Assembly: GCA_040772065.1 (NCBI GenBank)
Contig: JAXGYX010000001.1
Coordinates: forward strand, 806,001-870,000
Length of the DNA stretch: 64,000 nucleotides
Reading direction: 5' to 3'
DNA from: JAXGYX01 sp040772065
Lineage (GTDB): Bacteria > Bacillota > Clostridia > Saccharofermentanales > Fastidiosipilaceae
Shown here: piece after piece, positions 44,093-53,121 of the stretch
How positions within the stretch are numbered: position 1 is the stretch's first letter
Layout: every line of letters starts with the position of its first letter
Notes under the pieces: model-generated
Told to the model about the DNA's origin: nothing
The model's input: only the letters and a program-made list of their open reading frames with translations
Databases searched by the model: none
Translations under genes and position numbers: made by a program

Positions 44093-45439
44093 GCTTCTGT
44101 TAACTTAATAAAAAAAAGAGATCTGAAATGCCTTTGGTACAATAGTTTCACCACAAAACAGGTACCTCCCTAAGGAAAGGAGCAAATCAGATCTCATGAA
44201 AAGTATACCATCTAATCTAACTTGTCCCCGCTGTTTCTCTAAAAGCCTTTACCACTTCGGTAAAGATAAAAAAGGTAATCAGAAGTTCCAGTGTCGCAAT
44301 TGCATGAGACAATGGGCACCTGCCAGTAAGAATAAGAAGGAAGATTTTCAAAGAAAGTACCCTCCTTGTCCTAAGTGTGGTAGGGCTAGCTTCCTGCACC
44401 ATGACTACAAGCTGTATTCCAACTTTCGTTGTGGAGACAAGAAGTGTTACCACTCTTTCTTTGTTGTAAAGCTGGTTGAAATTCCATCCTGCTCGTCTAA
44501 AGTTATTCCGCTAGAGCAGTTCACAATGAAACGAATGCGTCATCCTTTCCATCTTGTTCTAACGGCTCTCATCCATTACTTTATTGGCAATTCCACCTTG
44601 AGAAAGGTTTCTGAAACACTTCGACTCGCACACAACATTGAGGTGTCTCATGTCACAATCTCTAAGTGGTGTAAACGCTTCGCGCCTGCTCTCCTAGCGG
44701 CAGCTGAACCTTACAAGAAGCAGATCAACCTAGCTGACTCTGACGAATGGCATTTTGACGAAACCTACGTGAAGATCAAGGGCAAATGGTATTATCTCTG
44801 GCTTGCCATGGATTCTGAAACAAGGATGATTCTGGACTTTCATCTGTCACCAACCAGAGATACTACGTCCGCCTACTCTCTCATTCACAGCTGTCAGGAG
44901 CAGTTTGGCAATCCACAAAGCATGTTCGTCACAGACAGATATCCCGCTTACCAAAGAGCGTTCGATCACCTTGCTCCCTGTGTTGAGCACCAGCTCGTCG
45001 AAGCGTTCTCTGATGATATTTCCAACAATGTCATGGAAGCGTTTAATGGCCAGTTTAAGGCTTGGTATAAGGCTAAAAGAGGCTTTGACTCTTTTGAGTC
45101 TGCTAACATCCTGATTGCGCTTTATATCTTCTTTTACAACTACATCAGACCGCACCAATCTCTCTTCAACTGGACTCCAGCTCAGGTTGCCGGGGCACAG
45201 TACCAAGAAAAACAAAGGAGAGCCTGTCTTCTGATTGCTTAGGCATATTCAGTTCTCAAAGTTCAATTGAATCTCTTTCGAGATTTCTTTCGCATGTCCG
45301 GATTTTATTCTTTCGCTTTCCTTACATGCTTTCTTTGTGCTATCTTCTTTTCAACTGGTGAATCCTTAAGTTTCTTCTGAATCTTTGTTCGCCAATTGCA
45401 TTTCAGATCTCTTGTCTCTCATCTTTAATTAACAGAGCC
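44093..45439 (+). mobile_element. Zinc-ribbon IS6-like element, copy 2 (1347 bp)
   Basis: It is flanked by the 8-bp duplication CATAATGC (44085-44092 and 45440-45447). The ends start GCTTCTGTTAACTTAA and finish TTTAATTAACAGAGCC. It has the same length as copy 1, with compensating single-base differences (one more A near the left end, one base fewer in the coding tract). The sequence after the transposase (45243-45439) is non-coding IS tail. Inserted in the 5' leader of the aminotransferase gene. Confidence 0.92.
44196..45242 (+). CDS. IS6-like (DDE_Tnp_IS240) transposase with two N-terminal zinc ribbons
   Basis: 348-aa transposase, the intact copy. Residues 10-37 and 58-90 form two zinc ribbons (CPRC...CRNC and CPKC...CGDKKC). 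A helix-turn-helix follows (STLRKVSETLRLAHNIEVSHVTISKW). The DDE core has WHFDETYVKIKGKWYYLW (Asp), VTDRYPAYQRAF (Asp) and NNVMEAFNGQFK (Glu). The core and the 8-bp duplication fit IS6, but two ribbons at the front are not standard for that family. It starts at the ATG at 44196 after AAGGAG. Confidence 0.88.
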   Translation: MKSIPSNLTCPRCFSKSLYHFGKDKKGNQKFQCRNCMRQWAPASKNKKEDFQRKYPPCPKCGRASFLHHDYKLYSNFRCGDKKCYHSFFVVKLVEIPSCSSKVIPLEQFTMKRMRHPFHLVLTALIHYFIGNSTLRKVSETLRLAHNIEVSHVTISKWCKRFAPALLAAAEPYKKQINLADSDEWHFDETYVKIKGKWYYLWLAMDSETRMILDFHLSPTRDTTSAYSLIHSCQEQFGNPQSMFVTDRYPAYQRAFDHLAPCVEHQLVEAFSDDISNNVMEAFNGQFKAWYKAKRGFDSFESANILIALYIFFYNYIRPHQSLFNWTPAQVAGAQYQEKQRRACLLIA

Positions 45440-45471
45440 CATAATGCTTTGTGATTGCCTAAACGAATCAT

Positions 45472-45500
45472 AGTATAGAGAGACAACAGAGCATTTGCAA
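45472..45500 (-). promoter_or_regulatory. Sigma-A promoter of the aminotransferase gene, separated by the IS
   Basis: On the minus strand, -35 TTGCAA (45500-45495) and -10 TATACT (45477-45472) are exactly 17 bp apart. Without the IS it would lie about 50 bp upstream of the aminotransferase start. With the IS the transcript must cross 1.35 kb antisense to the transposase. The rest of 45448-45569 shows nothing else. Confidence 0.6.
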
Positions 45501-45569
45501 GTTGTAAGGTGACAAATTTCATATTTTAATAAATAGGAGTATGAGATTGATTAGAAAAACTATCGGTAA

Positions 45570-45965
45570 TCAACAATTATCAAGCGTTACACAGCGCCAA
45601 TCGAGTATCTTCCGCTCGGCCGACAGATGAATCGAAACTGCAAGAAGCTGAACATAAAATTGCGTTAGACGGTGTCTGGACAGATAGATTTGGGTCACTT
45701 CGCGCAGGCGGGCGCATTTGAGTCGACCGATTTTCTCAAGCGGATCATAGTCCGACCGCGCATGATTCCGGTGGACGCTCTTCACCTCCACAACATACAA
45801 TGTGTCGCCGCGATTCAGGATCAGATCGATTTCACCGGTTCGGTGGACGACATAGTTTCGTGCCAACACGCTGAAACCATTTTGGCGAAACAAATCGGCC
45901 GTCAGCCGCTCAGCCAGACGGCCTTTGGCTACCGTCTCTTCGGGGCGGATATCAGACGATGCCAT
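45570..45965 (-). CDS. YraN/UPF0102 family endonuclease-like protein
   Basis: 131-aa protein of the UPF0102 family, with the restriction-endonuclease-like core GEIDLILNRGDTLYVVEVKSV (Asp, Glu-x-Lys). Its biological role is not settled. The start ATG at 45965 overlaps the rnhB end by 14 bases. Gene order rbgA-rnhB-yraN is typical for Firmicutes. Confidence 0.88.
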   Translation of the reverse strand: MASSDIRPEETVAKGRLAERLTADLFRQNGFSVLARNYVVHRTGEIDLILNRGDTLYVVEVKSVHRNHARSDYDPLEKIGRLKCARLREVTQIYLSRHRLTQFYVQLLAVSIHLSAERKILDWRCVTLDNC

Positions 45966-46593
45966 TTTTCTCTCTCCAGCCACGTAGAAACAGATCGCGG
46001 TGTTCGGCGCAAGGCCCGTGCCTGTCCAACTCCTCATAGTGCGACTTTGTACCATATCCCTTGTGTTTGTCAAAGCGATAATGTGGATACCGGAGCGCCA
46101 GTTCCTCCATATATCTGTCACGGCTGACCTTCGCTAAAATCGAGGCCGCGGCGATGGAGTTGGACACTGAGTCGCCCTTCTTAATGAACTCGCAATTGGT
46201 CATGTTTGATTCCATTTGGATGTAATCGTACAGCACATAGTCCGGTGGTGGGTTCAAGTTGTCCACCGCCCGCCTCATCGCCGCCCGGGTCGCTCCCAAA
46301 ATATTCAACTCGCCGATCTCCTGTACCGAGGCGTAGGCGATGGAATGCGCCGTGGAACGGTTGAGTATCTGCTCAAACAGTTCGGACCGCCGCTTCGCGC
46401 TGAGCTTTTTTGAGTCGTTCAGGCCGATGATCGGATCCTCTGGATTTAATATCACCGCTGCCGCGACGACCGGTCCGGCCAGGGGTCCTCTGCCCGCCTC
46501 GTCGACTCCGGCGACAAGGAGATATCCTTGACTTGCCAGTTGGTCCTCCAATCGATTCATTCGCACCCGGCGAGCGTTCACGTCCTCTTTCAT
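45952..46593 (-). CDS. rnhB: Ribonuclease HII
   Basis: 213-aa enzyme that cuts RNA in RNA-DNA hybrids and removes misincorporated ribonucleotides. The catalytic motifs are GVDEAGRGPLAGPVVAAA (Asp, Glu) and the later DSKKLSAKRR. Another acidic site follows near ADSVSNSIAAASILAKVSRD. The ATG at 46593 overlaps the rbgA stop (ATGA region), and yraN overlaps its end. Confidence 0.94.
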   Translation of the reverse strand: MKEDVNARRVRMNRLEDQLASQGYLLVAGVDEAGRGPLAGPVVAAAVILNPEDPIIGLNDSKKLSAKRRSELFEQILNRSTAHSIAYASVQEIGELNILGATRAAMRRAVDNLNPPPDYVLYDYIQMESNMTNCEFIKKGDSVSNSIAAASILAKVSRDRYMEELALRYPHYRFDKHKGYGTKSHYEELDRHGPCAEHRDLFLRGWREKNGIV

Positions 46594-47465
46594 CTTTCAT
46601 CCTCGATCAGATCGCGGTCCGGACGATCCAGCGTCATCTTGCCGATCTTTCCGCCGCGCAGCTCGTCCAAAAACAAGGCCGCGAAACGAACCGTGTCGGG
46701 CTTGCCGCCGGAACGCACACAGCCGCGGCGCAGCGCGGCCTGCGAATATATCTCATAAGGATCCTGATCCAAATCCTCAATCTTAAATCGTTCGCTGAAT
46801 TCTAGTGGATACAATTCCAGCACAAGGCGCAGGGCCTCAAAGGCGACTTCCTCGATGTCGAGCACCTGGTCGCGAATCGCTCCGGTACAGGCGAGTGCGA
46901 TTTGATTATGTCTGCTGCCCAGGCGGGGCCACAGCACTCCCGGCATGTCCAGCAAATCATAGCCTCTGTCGGTGCGGATCCACTGCGCGCCGCGGGTGAC
47001 GCCCGGCCGATCCTCAGTTTGCGCGGCTTTGCGTCCGGCTAAAGCGTTGATCAAGGTGGATTTACCACTGTTCGGTATGCCAATCATCATCAGCCTGATC
47101 GGCTGGGCAACCAAACCGCGCCTGGCACGGCGCGCCTGTTTGTCGGCCAGCAGGGTGTTCGCCAGCTCGATCAGCGTGTCGCGGTCCTTTTTCTCAAACG
47201 CGTTGCCGGGCAGCGCGTTCAACCCATGCTTCTCATAATGGTCCACCCATAGCTTGGTGATTTGTGGATCCGCCAAATCGGCCTTGTTCATGAAGAGAAT
47301 ATGCGGCATTCGCTTGCTCATCTTCGCCAACACCGGGTTGCGACTTGACTCGGGGATTCTGGCGTCACACAGCTCAACCACCAGATCAACCTTTGACAGG
47401 CTATCTTTAATCAGACGAGTCGCTTTCGCCATATGTCCCGGGTACCAATTGATGTTATCCAGCAT
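46590..47465 (-). CDS. rbgA: Ribosome biogenesis GTPase RbgA (YlqF)
   Basis: 291-aa circularly permuted GTPase for late 50S assembly. The order is G4 (NKADLAD), G1 (GIPNSGKSTLIN), G3 (DMPG), which is diagnostic of the YlqF type. A C-terminal RNA-binding domain follows. The N-terminal NINWYPGHMAKATR motif is typical. Start ATG at 47465. It is downstream of rplS, separated by a terminator. Confidence 0.95.
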   Translation of the reverse strand: MLDNINWYPGHMAKATRLIKDSLSKVDLVVELCDARIPESSRNPVLAKMSKRMPHILFMNKADLADPQITKLWVDHYEKHGLNALPGNAFEKKDRDTLIELANTLLADKQARRARRGLVAQPIRLMMIGIPNSGKSTLINALAGRKAAQTEDRPGVTRGAQWIRTDRGYDLLDMPGVLWPRLGSRHNQIALACTGAIRDQVLDIEEVAFEALRLVLELYPLEFSERFKIEDLDQDPYEIYSQAALRRGCVRSGGKPDTVRFAALFLDELRGGKIGKMTLDRPDRDLIEDER

Positions 47466-47635
47466 ACTCCCCCTCCGCTCTATTATGATCCGCTTTCAAA
47501 CGCAGCTTGCTTTCTATTTTTCCATAAATATCCAAAAATTACGACTTTTTCACCAACAACCGGTCTTAAGGCAATGGTTCACAACGATAATTGATGGGCT
47601 TGTCGACAAATACTTGATGATTTCGGGTGTACGAT

Positions 47636-47672
47636 GAAAAAAACCGCTTCGAGGCCGGCTCAAAGCGGTTTT
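47636..47672 (-). terminator. Terminator of rplS
   Basis: On the minus strand, AAAACCGCTTTGAGCC and GGCCTCGAAGCGGTTT form a stem followed by a T run. It lies 23 bp after the rplS stop. Confidence 0.88.
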
Positions 47673-47694
47673 ATGTGACAGTTGGCGGATCGGA

Positions 47695-48048
47695 TTATTT
47701 TTTTGCGCCAAGTTTCTCTTTGACCTTGGTCGCTTTACCAACGCGATCACGCAGGTAATAAAGTTTGGCTCTTCTGACCTTACCTTTGCGCACCACCTCG
47801 ATCCGATCGATCTTGGGGGATTGAATCGGCAACACACGTTCGACGCCGACGCCGTAGGAAAGACGGCGGACTGTGATGGTCTCACTGAGACCTTTGCCTT
47901 TACGTGCGATGACCGTGCCCTCGAAAATCTGAATTCTCTCGCGGGTGCCTTCTTTAATCAGCAGGTGCACACGCACGGTGTCTCCGATCTGAACTTTCTC
48001 ATACTTGTCGCGGATTTGGGTCTGTTCGACCGCTTGCACTAAATCCAT
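47695..48048 (-). CDS. rplS: 50S ribosomal protein L19
   Basis: 117-aa L19, at the 30S-50S interface. IQIFEGTVIARKGKGLSETITVRRLSYGVGVER and RAKLYYLRDRVGKATKVKEK are the conserved parts. The start ATG at 48048 follows GAGGAGGAACGCAAT, a strong site. It has its own terminator, so it is probably transcribed alone. Confidence 0.97.
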   Translation of the reverse strand: MDLVQAVEQTQIRDKYEKVQIGDTVRVHLLIKEGTRERIQIFEGTVIARKGKGLSETITVRRLSYGVGVERVLPIQSPKIDRIEVVRKGKVRRAKLYYLRDRVGKATKVKEKLGAKK

Positions 48049-48195
48049 ATTGCGTTCCTCCTCTCAGTTCAGGATGTTCATGCACGCAACCGGCAGCGGA
48101 CCATCCGTAATAACAACTGCATGAGTATATCATTCATACCTATCGGTTTGCAAGCGCTTCCGGCGCCATGCTCTTTTTTTAATTTGACGATCGTG

Positions 48196-50145
48196 TCAGG
48201 CTTGCCCGCCATCTTCTTCAGACTCGGCCACGCCCGGCTGGATCAGGGCACGCGATTTGATCTGCTGAAGGACCAAGTCAATGAATGCGTCCGTCCGCAT
48301 CGATCCTTGGTCTCCGGCGTCGCGCGCTCGTACCGAGACACCGCCCTCTTCCTCTTCCTTCGCGCCGACAATCAACATGTATGGCACATGCTCGGTCTGG
48401 GCGGCACGGATCTTGTAGCCCAGCTTCTCATCTCTGCGATCCATTTCGACACGTATGCCCTGACGACTCAGCGACTCGGTCACGTTTTCCGCGTACTCGA
48501 AGTATTTTTCGGAAATCGGCAGCACCTTGACCTGCACCGGAGCCAGCCAGGTCGGAAACTTACCGGCGAAATGCTCAATCAGGATGCCGATGAACCGCTC
48601 AATTGAGCCAAAGGCGACACGGTGGATAATGATCGGTCGGTGCCGCTCGCCATCCGCTCCGATGTATTCAAGCTCGAAGCGCTCGGGCATCTGAAAATCG
48701 AGCTGGATGGTGCCACATTGCCAGGAACGGCCAAGTGAATCTTCCAGGTGAAAGTCGATTTTGGGGCCGTAAAACGCGCCGTCGCCTTCATTTATGACAA
48801 AGTCGGCTTCGATCTCGCTCAGCGCGTCCTTTAGACTGCCGATCGCCATATCCCAATCTTCATCGGTGCCCATGCTGTCTTCCGGGCGGGTGGACAACTC
48901 AATGTGATACTTGAAGCCGAACAAGGTGTACACCTCGTCGATCAGGCGGACGACATTTTTGATCTCGTCCTTGATTTGTTCAGGCGTCATGAAGATATGC
49001 GCGTCATCCTGAGTGAAACAACGCACGCGCATCAAACCGTGCAACACACCTGATTTTTCATGGCGGTGCACCAGCCCCAGCTCGCCCATGCGTAGCGGCA
49101 GATCGCGGTAGGAATGAGGTTTGGCCTTGTAGACCAGCATCGCGCCCGGACAGTTCATCGGTTTGACCGCGTAGTCTTCCTCATCAATCACCGTTGTGTA
49201 CATATTGTCCCGATAATGATCCCAATGTCCGGATGTCTCCCACAGTTCCTTGTTCAAGATGATCGGTGTCTGTATCTCTTTATAGTCTTCCTCGGTGTGG
49301 ATCTCGCGCCAGTAGTCGATCAATGTGTTCTTAAGGCGCATGCCGTTGGGCAAAAAGAAAGGAAAGCCCGGCCCCTCTTCCATCAAGGCGAACAGCTCCA
49401 TCTCTTTGCCGATTTTGCGATGATCGCGCCGCTTCGCCTCTTCGATCCGCTCCAGATACTCGGCCAGCTGGGCTTTTTTCGGAAAAGCCGTGCCGTAAAT
49501 ACGGTTGAGCATTTTATTCTTTTCGCTGCCTCGCCAATACGCGCCCGCCACCGAAGTCAGCTTGAAGGCTTTGATCTGACCGGTCTTGTCCAAATGAGGT
49601 CCGGCGCACAGATCGGTGAACTCACCTTGTTTGTAAAAACTGATCACCGAATCTTCGGGCAGGTCCTCGATCAGCTCAACTTTGTACGGTTCATCCAGCT
49701 CTTGAAAATAAGCGATCGCCTCATCCCGCGGTAGGGTGAATCGCTCAATCGGCAGATTTTCCTTGACGATTTTTTTCATCTCTTTTTCAATCAAGACCAG
49801 TTCGTCTTCGGTAAACGGATTTTGTCGATCGATATCATAATAAAATCCGTCGTCGATCGCGGGTCCGATCGCCAGCTTGATATCCGGATACAGCCGTTTG
49901 ACGGCCTGAGCCATCAAGTGCGAGGCGGAGTGCCGGTAGGCGTGTCGGCCATAGTCATCATCAAAGGTTAAAATCGACACCGTCGATCCGTCCGGCACCT
50001 CGGCGCGCAGATCGACGGGTTCACCATCGATCTCGCCGGCGCAGGCGACACGCGCAAGCCCCGGGCTGATGTCCTTGGCGACATCCAGCACTGTGACGTT
50101 ATGATCGAACAATCGAACTTGACCATCTTTTAATTTAATTTCCAT
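48196..50145 (-). CDS. thrS: Threonyl-tRNA synthetase
   Basis: 649-aa class II synthetase charging tRNA-Thr. TGS domain (about residues 1-60), editing domain with HSASHLMAQAVKRLYPD and the Cys/His zinc-dependent core, catalytic domain (MNCPGAMLVYKAK; HRHEKSGVLHGLMRVR; DDAHIF) and a C-terminal anticodon-binding domain. The ATG at 50145 follows GGGGAGGAAAAT; a longer frame to 50229 crosses the T-box terminator and is not the start. Controlled by an upstream T-box. Confidence 0.96.
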   Translation of the reverse strand: MEIKLKDGQVRLFDHNVTVLDVAKDISPGLARVACAGEIDGEPVDLRAEVPDGSTVSILTFDDDYGRHAYRHSASHLMAQAVKRLYPDIKLAIGPAIDDGFYYDIDRQNPFTEDELVLIEKEMKKIVKENLPIERFTLPRDEAIAYFQELDEPYKVELIEDLPEDSVISFYKQGEFTDLCAGPHLDKTGQIKAFKLTSVAGAYWRGSEKNKMLNRIYGTAFPKKAQLAEYLERIEEAKRRDHRKIGKEMELFALMEEGPGFPFFLPNGMRLKNTLIDYWREIHTEEDYKEIQTPIILNKELWETSGHWDHYRDNMYTTVIDEEDYAVKPMNCPGAMLVYKAKPHSYRDLPLRMGELGLVHRHEKSGVLHGLMRVRCFTQDDAHIFMTPEQIKDEIKNVVRLIDEVYTLFGFKYHIELSTRPEDSMGTDEDWDMAIGSLKDALSEIEADFVINEGDGAFYGPKIDFHLEDSLGRSWQCGTIQLDFQMPERFELEYIGADGERHRPIIIHRVAFGSIERFIGILIEHFAGKFPTWLAPVQVKVLPISEKYFEYAENVTESLSRQGIRVEMDRRDEKLGYKIRAAQTEHVPYMLIVGAKEEEEGGVSVRARDAGDQGSMRTDAFIDLVLQQIKSRALIQPGVAESEEDGGQA

Positions 50146-50204
50146 ATTTTCCTCCCCTTGTCGCGTGCGCTCCTTTATTATCCTGCGGAGGCGACAACGA
50201 ATGA

Positions 50205-50385
50205 ACGTCAAAAAACACCCTGACATCACTGTCCAAGGGTGCTTTCACACGGTTCCACCTTGAAATTTCACTTAATTATGTCCCTAACGGGGACAAGACG
50301 TCCGGCTTTCACCGGTTGCTCATGAGGCGGTATGGACAGCGCATCCGGAAATCATCACAGCGCCGATTTCTCTCTGAACGGATGG
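50205..50385 (-). promoter_or_regulatory. T-box leader (threonine) controlling thrS
   Basis: T-box sequence AGGTGGAACCGTG lies at 50260-50248 on the minus strand. A terminator, CACCCTTGGACAGTGATGTCAGGGTG plus a T run, ends at 50210 (stem CACCCT/AGGGTG). Stem I begins with AGAGAG and the likely specifier is ACC (50331-50329), a threonine codon, before GCCTCATGAGC. The leader is shorter than the leuA one. Confidence 0.82.
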
Positions 50386-50562
50386 GGTCGTTGTCCACTT
50401 CTCAATCGAAGCAGGATTATGACAAATGTCTGTTAAAAACTATATAATAGCAATTGGCCGACAGCTGCGCGGCCACTGGGGATCGGTAGACGATCTCTCC
50501 TGATAAGTTTAACGGTTCGATAGGGAATGTCAAGATTTTTTATTATAAAGAGGGGTTTATAG

Positions 50563-51735
50563 ATGATAGCTGAACAAGTCAGAATGGATATGAAAAAAGG
50601 ATCGGCGATTCGCAAAATGTTTGAGGAAGGGGCGCGCTTGAAGGCGATTCACGGTGCTGAGAATGTGTTCGATTTCAGTCTTGGCAATCCCGATCTTCCC
50701 ACACCCGACAGGGTGCGCGAGCGGCTGGCGCGGATTGTGGCCGAAGGCGACGGAGCCGAGCATGGCTATATGAACAATGCCGGTTTTTGGGAATGCCGCG
50801 TGGCCATCGCCGCCCGTGAAAGTCGCAAGTCGGGAAAGGCGATCGATCCGGAGGGCGTGATCATGACGGTCGGCGCCGCGGGCGCGCTTTGTGTGATTTT
50901 CAAGGCGATCTTAAATCCCGGCGAGGAAGTGATCACGATCTCCCCCTACTTTGGTGAATATCGTTCTTATATCCAAGACAACGGTGGGGCGCTGGTCGAC
51001 GTTCCCACCACCCGTCCTGATTTTCAGTTGGACGTGGACGCGGTGTTGGAGGCGATCACGCCGCGCACCAAGGCGATTTTAATCAACAATCCAAACAATC
51101 CAACCGGACAGATCTATGAGAAAGGACGCCTGGCTGAGCTGAACGCTCGGCTTAAGATGCTGGATCAATCGATCTACATGGTGTTCGACGAGCCATATGT
51201 CGAACTTGTATATGAAGGCGAGGCCGGTTCACCGCTCGGTCTGTTCGAGAACTCGATCGTCGCCTACTCCTGGAGCAAAAGCCTCTCGCTGGCGGGAGAG
51301 CGCATCGGCTATATCGCCTGCTCGCCCGATTGTGCCGACTACGAATCGCTGCGTGACGCCCTAGTCTACTGCAACCGCACGCTGGGTTATGTCAACGCGC
51401 CGGCCATCTGGCAGCGCGTGATGGCCACCGAGTGTGACGTGGCGGTGGACATCGAGCCATACCGGACCCGCCGCGATTTGATTTGTGGGATCCTGGATCG
51501 AAATGGGTTTACCTATACAAAACCGCGGGGCACTTTCTACGTGTTTCCCCAGGCGCCGGGCGGCGATGATCAAAAATTCACAGAGGTTTGCGCGCTTCAT
51601 CGTGTGCTGGTCGTGCCGGGATCGAATTTTGGCGCGCCGGGTTATTTTCGGATCTCTTATTGTGTGAATGAAGAGACGATCCGCCGATCGGAGACGGCGT
51701 TTCGTGAGATCGCCGAGTATTATCACTTGATCTGA
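50563..51735 (+). CDS. PLP-dependent aminotransferase, class I/II
   Basis: 390-aa aminotransferase. FSLGNPDLPTPDRV at the substrate side, NNPNNPTGQIYEKGRL and the PLP-binding Lys in YSWSKSLSLAGERIGY are present; the Arg for the carboxylate is in YFRISYCVN. It is the aspartate aminotransferase-like branch; the exact substrate cannot be told. The start ATG follows GAGGGG (about 10 bp). It is transcribed divergently from the thrS leader. Confidence 0.88.
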   Translation: MIAEQVRMDMKKGSAIRKMFEEGARLKAIHGAENVFDFSLGNPDLPTPDRVRERLARIVAEGDGAEHGYMNNAGFWECRVAIAARESRKSGKAIDPEGVIMTVGAAGALCVIFKAILNPGEEVITISPYFGEYRSYIQDNGGALVDVPTTRPDFQLDVDAVLEAITPRTKAILINNPNNPTGQIYEKGRLAELNARLKMLDQSIYMVFDEPYVELVYEGEAGSPLGLFENSIVAYSWSKSLSLAGERIGYIACSPDCADYESLRDALVYCNRTLGYVNAPAIWQRVMATECDVAVDIEPYRTRRDLICGILDRNGFTYTKPRGTFYVFPQAPGGDDQKFTEVCALHRVLVVPGSNFGAPGYFRISYCVNEETIRRSETAFREIAEYYHLI

Positions 51736-51809
51736 AACGGATTGTTCGCATATAACAACAGGACCCGGTGCCGGATCCTGTTTATTGGTTTTCAATGACA
51801 GTCCAATCA

Positions 51810-52019
51810 TCATCTTCCCAACTGTTTGTTCATCTGCTCGATGATGTCCTCGACCGCCACTCCATGAGCCGCGCAGGCTTCCTCGAGTGTTTCAGACTGC
51901 GCTCCCGGGCAGCTGACGCAGTGCATGCCCATTTCCAGCAAAATGAAGGCCAAAGATGGGTCCAGGCGCAACACTTGATAAATTTTCATGTCTTTGGTCA
52001 ATTTTGTCAGTTTCGTCAT
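51810..52019 (-). CDS. DUF1858 redox-type small protein
   Basis: 69-aa protein of the DUF1858 family (hybrid-cluster-associated disulfide domain). The pair of Cys in MHCVSCPGAQSETLEEAC forms the conserved CxxC. The family is associated with redox and metal-cluster proteins; the exact role is unknown. The ATG at 52019 follows AGGAG by eight bases; an upstream TTG at 52025 is less likely. It lies between the aminotransferase and aroE. Confidence 0.85.
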   Translation of the reverse strand: MTKLTKLTKDMKIYQVLRLDPSLAFILLEMGMHCVSCPGAQSETLEEACAAHGVAVEDIIEQMNKQLGR

Positions 52020-52120
52020 TGTCAATCTCCTAATTTTTAATTTATTTCGGAATCTTGCTATTCGTTCATTCCGAAACCTTCGGCGCTATGCGATAGGTTT
52101 ATCTATTCTACACCGACAGA

Positions 52121-53041
52121 TCAATCGGCGCCAGGATATAAATCCTTGTATACCGTACGCTTGACCAAATCGATCGGCATGGCCGTGCCGGTGAACAGGC
52201 GGTAGGCTTCGGCTCCCTGGAAGAGCAGCATGCCGGCGCCGCCAATGACCGCACGGACTCCTCGGGCGGCGGCGTCCTCCATCAGTTTGGTGACCGTAGG
52301 ATTGTAGACAATGTCGCAGACAACCAGCTCTTTATGTAAACAATCGGTGTCGTTGAGAATCGAAGTGTCTGGCCTGGGCGACATGCCCAACGAAGTCGCG
52401 TTGACCAGGAAGTCGCTGTCCGCGATTTCGCGGTGCAGCAAAGCGGGATCGGACAGATCGAATTGTCTGATTTTACAGCCGTCCACATGCGTGTTCAGAT
52501 TTTGAATGATCTGGGCGACGCGGGAATAGTTGTCGCCGCGCCGGCTGAATACAGACAGCTCCGCCGCGCCGTCCAGCGCGCATTGAACCAAAATGGCGGT
52601 CGCCGCTCCACCGGCTCCGACGAGCGTGAGTTTGCGTCGCTCGATGGCCTCTCCATGATCCTTCAGGTTTTGCACAAAACCGACCCCGTCGGTGTTGTGT
52701 CCCCAAAGCGCGCCGTCAACATTGACGATGGTGTTGACCGCGCCGCACAGCCGCGCGGCTTCCGAGAGATGATCCATCAGACCGGCCGCCACGGATTTTC
52801 CCGGCATGGTCACATTGCCGCCGCGCATCCCGAACAGACGAAATGCGTCGAGTGCGCCCGGCATTTGCTCCTTGTTCACATCAAACGCCACATAGACAAG
52901 ATCCTGGCGGCGGGCGGCGAAACAAAGATTGTACATTTGGGGCGAACGAGAATGTGCGACCGGTGAACCGAGCAAAGCCAACAAGCCGGTTGTGCCGGTT
53001 ATGTCCATTTTGTCAAATTGATCATTAAACTCATGCCACAT
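52121..53041 (-). CDS. aroE: Shikimate dehydrogenase
   Basis: 306-aa NADP enzyme reducing 3-dehydroshikimate to shikimate. The substrate site is LLGSPVAHSRSPQMYN, catalytic NVTMPGKSVA and the NADP fold LVGAGGAATAILVQCAL. GHNTDGVGFV holds the catalytic Asp. The ATG at 53041 fits the length; a longer frame to 53164 overlaps aroD. Another internal ATG at 53008 is possible. It is 80 bp after aroD on the same strand, two steps of one pathway side by side. Confidence 0.92.
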   Translation of the reverse strand: MWHEFNDQFDKMDITGTTGLLALLGSPVAHSRSPQMYNLCFAARRQDLVYVAFDVNKEQMPGALDAFRLFGMRGGNVTMPGKSVAAGLMDHLSEAARLCGAVNTIVNVDGALWGHNTDGVGFVQNLKDHGEAIERRKLTLVGAGGAATAILVQCALDGAAELSVFSRRGDNYSRVAQIIQNLNTHVDGCKIRQFDLSDPALLHREIADSDFLVNATSLGMSPRPDTSILNDTDCLHKELVVCDIVYNPTVTKLMEDAAARGVRAVIGGAGMLLFQGAEAYRLFTGTAMPIDLVKRTVYKDLYPGAD

Positions 53042-53121
53042 GCTCACGAACGCACGTCCTTTCCGGCGGCACCACCTATTTTTTGATCCACAATCAACCG
53101 CTGAAGGTGAGGCCTTTTTAC

